58,342 bases of DNA from Desulfosporosinus sp. GTDB lineage: Bacteria; Bacillota; Desulfitobacteriia; Desulfitobacteriales; Desulfitobacteriaceae. How positions within the stretch are numbered: the first letter of the stretch is position 1; each line of letters starts with the position of its first letter. The notes below the pieces were generated by a model. It made no database searches. It had not been told where the DNA came from and saw only the letters and a list, made by a program, of their open reading frames with translations. This document shows positions 47,155 to 55,955 of the stretch, piece by piece. The stretch lies in the NCBI GenBank assembly GCA_031292055.1, contig JARLHV010000144.1, positions 1-58,342 on the forward strand. The letters run 5' to 3'. A program made the translations under genes and the position numbers.

Positions 47155-47298
47155 AGCCCCTGCCCTTTCAAAGTCTTAACTCGCTTTGTCAATTCTTATG
47201 AAAAACTTCTTGGGGTTATGCCTCTCAATACTTTCAACCTTTTGGACATATATGGTATAATATAGACAATATTTTTAACCTTGGGAGAAGTATGTGCC

Positions 47299-48321
47299 AT
47301 GCCAAAGCAACGATTCGTCTTTTCTATCCTCTTTCTGCTATTATTTAGCATGTTATTTTTAAATGGTTGTAACCTTAAAGTTCCAAAATTCTCTCCAAAA
47401 GTGGCACCGATTTCCACCCTACCAGCTGAAGCGCTTTTTATTGATAAAGACGCCATCTACAATCGAACCCTAGCCCTCATTGAGTCTGCACAAACGTCTA
47501 TCTACGTTGAGCAAGCAGAGTTTGATGACCCTCGCCTCATTCAGCTTCTCCTCACGAAATCTCAATCAGGAATAGATGTCCGCATCCTCTTAGACCAATG
47601 GCAGAAAGCAAATCGGACGACGCTCGATCAATTAAAAAGCCAAAATGTTTCTATTCAGTTTTATCCCGCCCAAAAAGGACAAATTAACCATACTAAATAC
47701 TTAATTATCGACCAAAAGCAAGCCCTTATCTATGGACCCGCTTGGACAGCCGCTGGGCTATCGGCCCATGATCTTGCTGTAGAGCTATCCGGAAGGGCTG
47801 CTTGGACCACAGCAACCTTATTCTCTAAAGATTGGGAATTTACTACAACCTTTCCCTTAGCCGTCGCCAAAACATCCCTTCAACCAGAGGATCACATTGT
47901 TTTGGCTGTCAATACCAATGTTAAACAGCAGCTCACTGAACAGATATCGACGAGTACAAAATCTATCTGGATCGAAAACTCAGAAATTACCGAGCCTGAT
48001 CTGATCCAAGCCCTAATTGATGCTGCCGCAAAGGGGCGTGATGTTCGTCTTATTTTAAATCAAGAAATAGCTAATAAAACGCCCGTCACTCTAGAAAAGT
48101 TAAAGGCCAAAGGGGTTAAGATCAAGTATTACCCGAGTCAACCGGAACTCGGAATGCATTTAGCTATTTTTGATAATTCGTCGTTTCTTTTAAGTAGTTC
48201 AGAGTGGACACGCTATTCGTTTGTCGCCGACCATGAATTTTCTATTACCGTCCCTTCCCCCGCCTCATCCGTCAACTTAGCCCAGATGTTTAATCAAGAC
48301 TGGCTAAAAAGTACTGATTAA
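47299..48321 (+). CDS. Phospholipase D-like lipoprotein
   Basis: A 340-residue lipoprotein: signal peptide with lipobox LNGC (Cys near residue 24), then two PLD-like repeats. The first keeps HxKx4D in NHTKYLIID followed by the usual Gly/Ser stretch; the second reads MHLAIFDNSS, with the Lys replaced by Ala and the Asp out of register, so one half-site is degenerate. This differs from catalytic PLDs and may mean loss of activity or pairing with another chain. The frame is open from a TTG at 47281; GGGAG precedes the ATG at 47299 by about 11 nt. Confidence 0.82.
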   Translation: MPKQRFVFSILFLLLFSMLFLNGCNLKVPKFSPKVAPISTLPAEALFIDKDAIYNRTLALIESAQTSIYVEQAEFDDPRLIQLLLTKSQSGIDVRILLDQWQKANRTTLDQLKSQNVSIQFYPAQKGQINHTKYLIIDQKQALIYGPAWTAAGLSAHDLAVELSGRAAWTTATLFSKDWEFTTTFPLAVAKTSLQPEDHIVLAVNTNVKQQLTEQISTSTKSIWIENSEITEPDLIQALIDAAAKGRDVRLILNQEIANKTPVTLEKLKAKGVKIKYYPSQPELGMHLAIFDNSSFLLSSSEWTRYSFVADHEFSITVPSPASSVNLAQMFNQDWLKSTD

Positions 48322-48345
48322 ACAAGATTATCCACTAATCCCAGG

Positions 48346-48393
48346 TAAATCAAAGGGACAGATACCATGACTGGCATCTGTCCCTTTGATTTA
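48346..48393. terminator. Convergent terminator
   Basis: A perfect 18-bp stem (48346-48363 with 48376-48393) around a 12-nt loop, between two convergent genes. Confidence 0.85.
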
Positions 48394-48404
48394 CGATCGT
48401 TTAC

Positions 48405-49034
48405 TTATTTTTTCAGGTCCAATTCATCTAAGTGCTGGCAATCTCCAAGCAAGGTTGGTATCCACTGCTGTTTTTCTACCTCAAAGATATTTAAGGCCGT
48501 ATTATGTTGCCATGGCGTCTTAGCCCACTCATGAACTCCAAAGCCAAGAGCTTTCGTAACCAACAGTTTTAGAGTTATCCCATGCGTTACAAGGCAAACT
48601 GTCTCGCCGGAATGCCCTTTAATAATCTCTTGCAAAAATCCCCAAGCCCGTTCCAGTACCAAGTGCATGTTTTCTCCACTGGGGATGGTGACCAAGTGGG
48701 GTTCTGAGTCCCAAATCTTAAAGATATCCGGATAGGCAAGACGTAAGTCTTGCCAAATATGGCCTTCCCACTCTCCAAATGCCAACTCACGCAACGCAGG
48801 ATTTGTGGATAGTTTTTCAAGTCCAAGTTCACTGCGAATCTCTTCTGCTGTGCCAATCGCACGCAGAGAATCGCTGGAATAGATATGGTCAATCCCCTGG
48901 TTCTTTAGCCTGCCTGCTAAAGAACGGGCCTGAAGTATCCCCTTTTCTGTAAGTGGAGAATCTAAACTTCCTTGAACTCGACCTTCAATATTCCATAAGG
49001 TCTCGCCATGACGAGTAAGTATGATTCGGGTCAT
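48405..49034 (-). CDS. Histidine phosphatase superfamily protein
   Basis: A 209-residue phosphoglycerate-mutase-like phosphatase. Catalytic motif LTRHGETLWNIEGRVQGSLDSPLTEKG at the N terminus, IYSSDSLRAIGTAE, the acidic ELAFGEWEG and the second His in LVTHGITLKLLV. Members include cofactor-dependent mutases, alpha-ribazole phosphatase (CobC) and broad phosphatases; no cobalamin gene is adjacent, so no finer call. A GTG at 49037 and the ATG at 49034 are both possible; AAAGGGG suits the ATG. Confidence 0.88.
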   Translation of the reverse strand: MTRIILTRHGETLWNIEGRVQGSLDSPLTEKGILQARSLAGRLKNQGIDHIYSSDSLRAIGTAEEIRSELGLEKLSTNPALRELAFGEWEGHIWQDLRLAYPDIFKIWDSEPHLVTIPSGENMHLVLERAWGFLQEIIKGHSGETVCLVTHGITLKLLVTKALGFGVHEWAKTPWQHNTALNIFEVEKQQWIPTLLGDCQHLDELDLKK

Positions 49035-49090
49035 CACTACACCCCTTTAGCACTTATGCCCGTTAGAAAATTATCAGCTAACATAAAACA

Positions 49091-49117
49091 ATAAGGGTAA
49101 GGAATATTCCCTACCCT
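49091..49117 (-). terminator. Terminator after the structured RNA
   Basis: A near-perfect palindrome, AAGGGTA(A)GGAATATTCC(C)TACCCTT; TTATTGTTTT follows on the minus strand. It directly follows the closing stem of the predicted RNA. Confidence 0.7.
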
Positions 49118-49290
49118 TCCCCAACTTGCCGTAAGACTCCAGGTTTCTGACCCCGCTTTCGCAGGTGGGCACTTAGTCCAAACGTTCCGGCTTCCCTACT
49201 AAAAGGGCTTGTCGTACTAGCTTGGCATTTAGTTCCCGTGTCACTTGATAGGATCAAAACCATGGTAATCCATACGCACAAGGCAGGATA
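49118..49290 (-). ncRNA. ssrS: Structured RNA, probably 6S RNA (SsrS)
   Basis: The minus strand folds as a long interrupted rod: closing stem CTTGTGCGTA (49273-49282) with TACGGCAAG (49125-49133); next helix of CCA, GGTTT, TGA and CC (49251-49265) with GG, TCA, AAACC and TGG (49139-49154); then ACGGGAACT pairing with AGTGCCC-side sequence; and a GNRA-type hairpin CCTGC-GAAA-GCGGG (49152-49165) on the 3' side. A TATAAT (49297-49302) lies just upstream and a terminator just downstream. Length (about 175-200 nt), rod shape and the GTGACACGGGAAC stretch fit my memory of clostridial 6S RNA, which sequesters sigma-A RNA polymerase. No ORF here is convincing. Confidence 0.6.
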
Positions 49291-49342
49291 TGTTTTATTA
49301 TAACACCACTGTTCAAAAAAATCTCTACCAAATGCTAGGAAA

Positions 49343-49810
49343 TTATCGTTTCCGCATTTTGTCCTCAATTTCTGCCAGACGATCTTGAAGTAAGGCAATG
49401 GCCATTTCTTGATTACGCACACGTCGACGAAGATGATCAACAAGTTGGGTAAGTTCACTGACGTCTTCACTCACAGATTCAGAAATTCCTCTAGGCTGAT
49501 CCTTTTCTTCGTTACTCGGAATCTCAAAATTTCGTGCTTCAGCAGATACGATTTCTGGCGATTTTCCTTCTGCATTTTGAGGAGCCAAAAGATAACGAAA
49601 CCGGGCATATCTTGAGTTGCGACCCGGAAGAACTTCAATCGCTCCATCTTCGGCTAAAGCCTGAATCGCGCGCTTCAAAGTAACACTTGCAGCTCCTGTT
49701 TCTCTTTGAATATCTGAATATGCTAATTCGAAATCCTTGCCTTGATACATACTGGAGATCTTCTCAAAAAATTCGACAAATTTCCGATGAGTTTTTTCCT
49801 TTAATCTCAA
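49343..49810 (-). CDS. Winged-helix protein with C-terminal coiled coil
   Basis: About 155 residues. The N-terminal half (about 5-85) is a probable winged helix (SDIQRETGAASVTLKRAIQALAEDGAIEVLPG), then a low-complexity acidic linker and a C-terminal coiled coil (VDHLRRRVRNQEMAIALLQDRLAEIEDKM). DNA binding is likely; no family name. The frame opens at a TTG at 49834 without a ribosome binding site, and AAGGA best serves the TTG at 49810. It lies upstream of the 6S-like RNA on the same strand. Confidence 0.65.
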   Translation of the reverse strand: MRLKEKTHRKFVEFFEKISSMYQGKDFELAYSDIQRETGAASVTLKRAIQALAEDGAIEVLPGRNSRYARFRYLLAPQNAEGKSPEIVSAEARNFEIPSNEEKDQPRGISESVSEDVSELTQLVDHLRRRVRNQEMAIALLQDRLAEIEDKMRKR

Positions 49811-49941
49811 TGCTAGTTCATCCTTCCAAAACAATTATTGAATTTCTCAAAAATCATTTATATTATATCAAATTTAAAAGAAAATACCATCCCAAAAAGC
49901 AATCTATAGTTAAACTTTAATAATACTATTTAGATTATAAT

Positions 49942-50464
49942 TCATTTATCGCCATAAAGTTTTTGAATAACTTCATTTGATAAACCAGAAGTATGCTCCT
50001 CTGCTGGAAAAGAGCTTGATTTAACTTCATTATGATATACCTGAATAGCCTGAACGGCCTCATGCCCTAGTTCAGCATACTGCTTGACAAATTTAGGTTT
50101 AAAGCGTTTATAAAGTCCCAATATATCATGAAACACAAGAACCTGCCCGTCACAGTCCAGTCCTGACCCAATCCCGATCGTAGGAATTCTTAGCCCGGTG
50201 GAAATTTGTTCCGCAACCTGCCTTGGTATCACCTCCAAAACAAGTGAAAAAACTCCAGCTTGTTCTAATGCCTGAGCATCTGCGACTAATTGCTTGGCAC
50301 TGTCCAAGTCTCGGCCCTGGACTTTGAATCCGCCCAGCCCCTAGGACCACCATGCCTAAAGAATCACCTACCAGGATCATATCAACGCCAGCTTCTTCGA
50401 CCCACTGTGCTGCTGGATAATCATAAGCTGTTAACATGCTGATTTTCTCACCAATTTGTTTCAT
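49942..50464 (-). pseudogene. panB: panB remnant: internal deletion plus frameshift
   Basis: Ketopantoate hydroxymethyltransferase fragments in two frames. The N-terminal part has [35 protein letters not shown]; the sequence then jumps, in another frame, to [18 protein letters not shown] and continues with [17 protein letters not shown] and FHDILGLYKRFKPKF to the C terminus. About 90-110 residues of the barrel, holding much of the active site, are missing and the parts are out of frame, so no functional enzyme can be made. The join lies near 50335 in a G-rich stretch. A functional copy may exist elsewhere or the cell may need pantothenate. Confidence 0.88.
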
Positions 50465-50595
50465 TTTCTCAAAATCAGGGATTGTCTTTTTCTTCTGAAT
50501 TCCTCCTCATTTCTCAATCTTTCTATTTTATAGCCCTTACTAGTCATACTCCTTTTATTTGAGGCATAGGTGTTATCATCAAGGAGGGATAACTC

Positions 50596-50967
50596 ATGTT
50601 AAAGTCCTTTCAGTTTAGTTTAGTTCTCAAAGGGATTCTCTTAGCCTCCATCTTAGCATTGTTATTGTCTCTTGTCATGGGCGTCCTACTCTCCTACACA
50701 ACACTCCCTGAATCGGAACTGTCAACCACCCTTATCTTTGGCGCAAGTATCTTCGTCGCTGCCTTTATCACTGCTCACCAAGCGGGCACAAGCGGATTGT
50801 ACTATGGATTGGCGATAGGCCTTGGCTTTATCCTTTTAGTACTGATCCTATCCGCAATTTTCTGGTCAGAAACTCCCTCTTGGCTAAAAATGGGAGAAAA
50901 AACCATCTTAGCACTTGTTTCAGGTGGAGTAGGAGGAATCATTGGGGTGCTTTTTCCAAAGCTCTAA
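50596..50967 (+). CDS. TIGR04086-family membrane protein
   Basis: A 123-residue protein with four membrane helices, with the family pattern FSLVLKGILLASILALLLSLVMG near the N terminus and VSGGVGGIIGVLFPKL at the end. Common in spore-forming Firmicutes, function unknown. AAGGAGGG before the ATG. Confidence 0.8.
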   Translation: MLKSFQFSLVLKGILLASILALLLSLVMGVLLSYTTLPESELSTTLIFGASIFVAAFITAHQAGTSGLYYGLAIGLGFILLVLILSAIFWSETPSWLKMGEKTILALVSGGVGGIIGVLFPKL

Positions 50968-50994
50968 ACAACTAGCCCTGAAGATCATCTTGAG

Positions 50995-51031
50995 AAGAGA
51001 GGGAAATCTCACCATGAGATTTCCCTCTCTT
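50995..51031 (+). terminator. Terminator after the TIGR04086 gene
   Basis: A perfect 17-bp stem (50995-51011 with 51015-51031) and a 3-nt loop. Confidence 0.8.
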
Positions 51032-51170
51032 CCATCTATTTCGTGATTTTCTATCTCATGCTTGAAAACTCCCGCAATTAAACGGCTTTGAATTTTAAAA
51101 TTACTAAATACTTTCTATTTACGCTCTAGAGTTATACAATATATTCAAAGAGGTAAAGGGGGAATCATCT

Positions 51171-51602
51171 ATGTGTGTTGAAAAAACGCCTTGGGAACAA
51201 GTTATTGATTTCCACGGCCATACTTGTCCGGAAATTTCCATAGGTTATCGAGTAGCGCAGATCGCCACGCGCGAACTAGGAATCCGCCCTGCGCCAAGTT
51301 CCGAGCTTGTGGTTACTGCTTATACTCATTCCTGTGCTCTTGACGCCTTTCAAGTATTAAACCGGGCAACCTACGGACGAGGAAATTTACGTGTCGAAGA
51401 AAAGCAACAACATGTTTATCACTTTCAATATACCGGTACATCTGAGGGATTACAGATCTCTATACAAGCGGAACTATTGGACCACCTCGTAAAAGATCAC
51501 GACCAGATGACTACGCGCGAGAAACAAAATAGCTATTTAGAAGCCATTCAATATATTCTCGGAACTGAAGAAACATTATTTTGTACCATCCAGAAACTAT
51601 AA
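51171..51602 (+). CDS. FmdE-like metal-binding protein
   Basis: A 143-residue member of the FmdE family (formylmethanofuran dehydrogenase subunit E N-domain-like). The signature FHGHTCPEISIGYRVA is near the N terminus and THSCALDAFQVLNRATYGRGN follows; the Cys/His residues likely bind a metal. No C-terminal zinc ribbon, so it is the short form. Often linked with molybdenum or other oxidoreductase metabolism, but nothing adjacent shows that. It converges on lgt with a 2-bp gap. Confidence 0.85.
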   Translation: MCVEKTPWEQVIDFHGHTCPEISIGYRVAQIATRELGIRPAPSSELVVTAYTHSCALDAFQVLNRATYGRGNLRVEEKQQHVYHFQYTGTSEGLQISIQAELLDHLVKDHDQMTTREKQNSYLEAIQYILGTEETLFCTIQKL

Positions 51603-51604
51603 AT

Positions 51605-52390
51605 CTAAACTGCCTCACGTTTTCGTTCTCTCCCTATTCTCCAGGCCAAAAGCAATAAGGCAATTCCTACAGCCACCATACTACTCCATTGCGCTGCGGT
51701 CCAATTGAAGAGAAACCGTGGACTATCTCCCCGGAGATTTTCCATAAAAAATCTTGATAGGTTGTAAACTATCATATATAACAAAAAAATCGTACCAGAC
51801 GGCCATTTCTTCAATTTAAGAATCACAAGCAGAGCAAAAATAATCACATCGACTTGCCCTTCCCATACTTCCGCAGGCCACAATGGTTGGTTCCCAAAAG
51901 TATCACGGGCAATCGTGCCAACGGGATAGAGTATGCCAAAATTCCCTCCCGTTGGCCCGCCAAAAGCATCGCCATTCATAAGATTAGCGTCTCTTCCGAT
52001 TGCCTGAGCTAATATAAGTCCTGGTGCCGCCATATCAGCTATTTCCCAAAAAGGTAACTTCTTTCGCCAAACATAAATCCCACCGACTAATAACGCCCCA
52101 GCTACACCCCCTTGAATCGAAAGCCCGCCATGCCAGATAGCAATAATTTCGCCTGGGTTTTTACTATAATATGCCCAATCGAAAAAGAACACCTGCCAAA
52201 TGCGGGCACCCACTATGCCTGAAATAAGCAAAAGAGGCGCTAAGTCCATTATTGTCTCCATATAGTCTGTTCGTCCCTCAGCCTTGGCAAAATATAGGGT
52301 AACGCCTACTCCTAAGATGAAGGCCAACGCGAAAAGTGTCCCGTAGGCACGCAAAGGAAAACTTCCAATAAAAAACCAGTACTGATGCAT
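51605..52390 (-). CDS. lgt: Prolipoprotein diacylglyceryl transferase
   Basis: Attaches diacylglycerol to the lipobox Cys of lipoproteins at the membrane. About 261 residues with seven membrane segments; family motifs SFPLRAYGTLFALAF, the HGGLSIQGG loop and the signature GRDANLMNGDAFG (close to GRxxNFxN). The frame is open to 52450, but AAGGAGG lies 5 nt before the ATG at 52390. The PLD-like lipoprotein in this window would be a client. Confidence 0.92.
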   Translation of the reverse strand: MHQYWFFIGSFPLRAYGTLFALAFILGVGVTLYFAKAEGRTDYMETIMDLAPLLLISGIVGARIWQVFFFDWAYYSKNPGEIIAIWHGGLSIQGGVAGALLVGGIYVWRKKLPFWEIADMAAPGLILAQAIGRDANLMNGDAFGGPTGGNFGILYPVGTIARDTFGNQPLWPAEVWEGQVDVIIFALLVILKLKKWPSGTIFLLYMIVYNLSRFFMENLRGDSPRFLFNWTAAQWSSMVAVGIALLLLAWRIGRERKREAV

Positions 52391-52558
52391 TATTTCCTCC
52401 TTCATTTCAAAGACTAGGTCCCCCAATTTCCAGCCATTTTTCGGGAACATTCATCATCTTCATCATTTTATTATATCCTGAAAGAGTAAGGGGCTCAAGT
52501 GTTCAGCGATGCTAAGCATATATAATCTTAACCTACCCGTTTTCTCCTAGAACATAAT

Positions 52559-52589
52559 AACAGATCCGATGTCAATCATCGGATCTGTT
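52559..52589 (-). terminator. Terminator after the 65-residue membrane protein
   Basis: AACAGATCCGAT pairs perfectly with ATCGGATCTGTT around a 7-nt loop, just after the stop at 52594. Confidence 0.75.
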
Positions 52590-52593
52590 AAAC

Positions 52594-52791
52594 TTATAAA
52601 CTATTAAGTTTTGCAAAAAATCCATCGTTGCGGCTGAGATCAGGCATCGTTATCTCACTCACTATTTTCTTAGAAGGTTTCTGAACCGTTTGGAAATAGC
52701 TGGAATGTTTCTTTTTAGCTGATCCCAGATCGGCATAAAATGTAACAACTAACGTGGCAATTGCAATTAGGACCATTAATCCTTCTAACAT
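52594..52791 (-). CDS. Small single-pass membrane protein, unknown
   Basis: 65 residues: one N-terminal membrane helix (about 4-22, GLMVLIAIATLVVTFYA) and a basic/polar tail. GGGGGTG about 8 nt before the ATG, and a terminator after the stop, support a real gene. It lies 54 bp downstream of the FtsA-like gene and may belong to that unit. Family not recognised. Confidence 0.6.
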   Translation of the reverse strand: MLEGLMVLIAIATLVVTFYADLGSAKKKHSSYFQTVQKPSKKIVSEITMPDLSRNDGFFAKLNSL

Positions 52792-52845
52792 TTTTCTACA
52801 CCCCCATTACTATTTTATGGCCTCTGGCGCGATTGTCAAGTGTTT

Positions 52846-54951
52846 TTAATTCCAAGTCGCCGTCATGCGATCACCCGGATGTAAAACTGTTGTAAATTCA
52901 GCCGGTTGACCATTGACACTTAGTTTTAAGGAGGAGCCTGGTGGGACCTCATCCGGAAACTTAACATAGGGCAAAAGATCGGAAAGGATCGGCATTTGTT
53001 TATATCCCTCTACGCTCAGATCCATTCCATCCGTTAGCAATTGCGCTTCCGATATGGGCACACCTCGAAAGGAAATAAGAGTTTCTTGAGGAGGGTATTC
53101 GATTTCCACCCCATTTACGCTGAAAACGAGATGCTTAGGCTGAAGTCTCAGTTCACCGAGCGTGATCTGCTTTGTACGAACCTCTATCGAGTCCCCTTCG
53201 TGAATTAGACAACTACTCTCTACCTCACAGCCATTAACCAAGATCTCACGCTTCAAATCAAGTTTGTGTGTTTCCCCATTGATACGAATTTCTATCTCTT
53301 CTGTTTTTTGCGAGTCATAGCCCTTTTGTTTAAAGAGATTTTCCAAGTCATCATTGGGGATGTACGTTATTTTACATCCATCCGAAATTTTATCGGTTGC
53401 GCAGACCAATCGATCATTCATAAAGACTTGCGGGATATAAACCTCGCGTTGGCCGTTCCATGTAATCCATTTTTCAGCCTGCGCAGGCAACACATCTGCC
53501 AAGCACGCTTGGGCATCTTCACCGGGCTCTCCAGGTGTGAAGGCAATTTGATCACCTACTTTTAGGGCCTGCTCCAATTTACAGGGTTGACTATTGACTG
53601 ATAATTGTGCTGGGCTTCCCATCGTCCCCTTAATAACCCGCATTTCACCATTCCATTCAAATGTCAAAGCAGCGCCCGGCTTGCCAAAAAAAGATCGGGG
53701 CATTATCCCAGCTGCAAGTAGCGCTTCTGCCACCGTTGCTAGTTGTAATTCAAAAATTGATACGATCGTGCTGTTCACCATCACGGTGTAATATTGAAGA
53801 CCATTACCCTCGATCGCAGCGATTCCAATCCCGATGGGGGTAATACTTTCCGGCCCTTTCAGACTTTTCTCCCCGAAAATCTCCCCAAGTCGTTCTCTGA
53901 CTTGAATACCCACTCTATTCTGAGGAATTCCTAGGGTCTCAGCCACCATTTTGGAAAGCATGGGGGTCAAACTTCCTCCGCCAATCAATATAATGGCTTG
54001 TGGAATGTCACTATTGAGATTTAGAATCTCCATTGAAATGCTCTGCGCTAACTTCTCAACCACAGATTTAATAACATTCAAAACTTCTTCTTTTGTTACG
54101 ACAACTTTGGCTCCAAGAAAATCTTTAAACTTCAACTGCGCTTTCGTATTTAATTCTCGTTTCAGTTTTTCTCCAACCTTAAAATCAAGCAAAAAGTGCG
54201 CACAAATTGCTTCTGTGACCTCATCCCCAGCCATAGGCACCATCCCATAGGCAAAAAAAGATCCATTCCGCGTCAAAGCGATATCCGCAGTTCCGGCTCC
54301 GATGTCGACCAAGGCAAGATTAAGGCGCCTCATATTTGTCGGAATGGCTGCCTGACCAGCCGCAATGGGTTCGAGCGTTAGACTTGTCATTTCCAGACCT
54401 ACTCGACCCAATACAGCCACCAAACCGTCAACGACAGTCCGAGGTAAGAAGGTCGCAATCACAGAAACCTTTGCAACTTTCCCCCGCTGCCCAATCAAAT
54501 TAGAGATCTCTTCTCCTTCATTCCAGCAGGCAATGGAGCTGTAGCCAACACAGTGGTAACTTTTCGAATCATCATCCTTTGACGATTGCAGTTGCCGGAG
54601 TGCATGATGGACTGCTTCCATTTCTAAAGCTAATACGGCCTCCCGTTCCCAGCGCACCGGCAGTAGTTCCTTATGTTCAGCAAAAGCAACTTCGGTTCTG
54701 AGCGCCCGTCCTGCCGCCGCCACAGCTACCTGTTTTAAGGGTACACCAAGTTTTTTCTCCAGAGTCTCTTTAACCTTTATTACGGCTCGAGCAACTTCAT
54801 CAACATCGTGAACTTGTCCATCATACATAGCACGCTGCTTATGTTCTGTTCGGGCACTAGCCAAAATTTCATAACCCTGCTCTTTATTCTTAATCATTAC
54901 CAGTCCCATTACCATACGGGTACCAATATCTAACGCAAAAACAGGTTCCAT
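52846..54951 (-). CDS. FtsA-like ATPase with long C-terminal extension
   Basis: A 701-residue protein. Residues about 1-385 are an FtsA/PilM-type actin-like domain: FALDIGTRMVMGLVM, VAVAAAGRALRT, LVDIGAGTADIALTRNG, AGDEVTEAI and IILIGGGSLTPML. True FtsA is about 420 residues. Here a C-terminal half of some 310 residues contains at least three small domains with a VNG...GD pattern (for example VNSQPCKL...VGDQIAF and VNGQPAEF...PGDRMTA), probably beta-grasp-like. No ftsZ or dcw gene is adjacent. The ATG at 54951 is preceded by AGAGAGG. Likely a cell envelope or cell division related ATPase; role unproven. Confidence 0.82.
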   Translation of the reverse strand: MEPVFALDIGTRMVMGLVMIKNKEQGYEILASARTEHKQRAMYDGQVHDVDEVARAVIKVKETLEKKLGVPLKQVAVAAAGRALRTEVAFAEHKELLPVRWEREAVLALEMEAVHHALRQLQSSKDDDSKSYHCVGYSSIACWNEGEEISNLIGQRGKVAKVSVIATFLPRTVVDGLVAVLGRVGLEMTSLTLEPIAAGQAAIPTNMRRLNLALVDIGAGTADIALTRNGSFFAYGMVPMAGDEVTEAICAHFLLDFKVGEKLKRELNTKAQLKFKDFLGAKVVVTKEEVLNVIKSVVEKLAQSISMEILNLNSDIPQAIILIGGGSLTPMLSKMVAETLGIPQNRVGIQVRERLGEIFGEKSLKGPESITPIGIGIAAIEGNGLQYYTVMVNSTIVSIFELQLATVAEALLAAGIMPRSFFGKPGAALTFEWNGEMRVIKGTMGSPAQLSVNSQPCKLEQALKVGDQIAFTPGEPGEDAQACLADVLPAQAEKWITWNGQREVYIPQVFMNDRLVCATDKISDGCKITYIPNDDLENLFKQKGYDSQKTEEIEIRINGETHKLDLKREILVNGCEVESSCLIHEGDSIEVRTKQITLGELRLQPKHLVFSVNGVEIEYPPQETLISFRGVPISEAQLLTDGMDLSVEGYKQMPILSDLLPYVKFPDEVPPGSSLKLSVNGQPAEFTTVLHPGDRMTATWN

Positions 54952-55014
54952 TTGTTTCACCTCTCTAAGAGAGAATTCGACTCTTTTAAGGTAAAATCCT
55001 TCTTGATATAAAGC

Positions 55015-55902
55015 CTAATCGAAGGCCAACCCCAAATAGCCTAAATCTTCTGGAGTTATCACCTGCTCGCTTTCTCTCTGTGACCTAATCATTCCAAAAG
55101 GGCGAATGAAGCCTCCTAAATGCTCCCCTAAGTTGGGAGATGTACGCAGAACATATTCCTTGGCCAACAGTTGTTCTCCAATCTGTTTAATAGCCACATT
55201 TATAAGATCCTTCGGAAGTAAGATTTCTTTAATTAGCACCTTGTCTGATGTCATTCTTTCAACCGTTAAACAACCCTGTCTCTCTTCAACGTCAACCGCA
55301 TAAATATCCACTCCCGACAGTTGTGACAACTTTTTTTGGTAGGCAACATCTTCATCGTCATACGCAATAAAGAGCCGGCCCTTAAGTTGTTTATTCCTGC
55401 GTCGATTATACTCTGCAGGGGTTATCGCTGAGACCGTACACTTGCACGATTGATCAACGGGTAAGCTCTCTATTCTAGCGCGGAGAAGTAAAGTCTCCCG
55501 AATATAGAATCCGTCCTGGTAGCCTAGTTTTCGATAATAGTCATAAAGCTGCCTATTAGCTGGGACTAGAACAGAAAGTTTGCTTTTCCGAGCCCCCAGA
55601 TATCGATTGCTAAAATCTATTAATTGAGTAGAAAAACCTTTATGCTGATATTTAGGATGGGTTGCGATAGCGTAGAGCATGGTTGTTTTAAAGCTTCGGT
55701 TATCTGAGGTCACCATTCGGACTGGTATCATCGTAAGCATCGCTACAATCTCTCCAGCGTGCAACAATACGGCCGTTTCGTCCTCTTTATACCGATTGGC
55801 ATAGTAGAAATCGATATAACTGTCAGGATCTCCGAAGCAAAGTTTCCAGATCTCTTTTTGGCGAACCGTCTCGCCTTCTCGAGCCATTCTAACTTCGCAC
55901 AT
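55015..55902 (-). CDS. GNAT-family acetyltransferase (Eis-like layout)
   Basis: About 295 residues. The N-terminal GNAT domain (about 5-150) has YAIATHPKYQHKGFSTQLID, the acetyl-CoA loop. A second alpha/beta part and a C-terminal region follow, as in enhanced-intracellular-survival (Eis)-type acetyltransferases, though the full sterol-carrier domain is shorter. An ATG at 55920 has no ribosome binding site; GGAG precedes the ATG at 55902 by 12 nt. It lies next to a DUF2156 protein, another GNAT-fold gene, on the same strand. Confidence 0.78.
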   Translation of the reverse strand: MCEVRMAREGETVRQKEIWKLCFGDPDSYIDFYYANRYKEDETAVLLHAGEIVAMLTMIPVRMVTSDNRSFKTTMLYAIATHPKYQHKGFSTQLIDFSNRYLGARKSKLSVLVPANRQLYDYYRKLGYQDGFYIRETLLLRARIESLPVDQSCKCTVSAITPAEYNRRRNKQLKGRLFIAYDDEDVAYQKKLSQLSGVDIYAVDVEERQGCLTVERMTSDKVLIKEILLPKDLINVAIKQIGEQLLAKEYVLRTSPNLGEHLGGFIRPFGMIRSQRESEQVITPEDLGYLGLAFD

Positions 55903-55955
55903 CGTAATTTTATTCTCCATCTATTTTTTATCTAAGTTTTATAATGACGTATACT

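Noticed and set aside
49111..49470. 119-codon open frame over the structured RNA (minus strand)
   Set aside because: It runs through the end of the winged-helix gene and the RNA rod, has no ribosome binding site and has no recognisable product.
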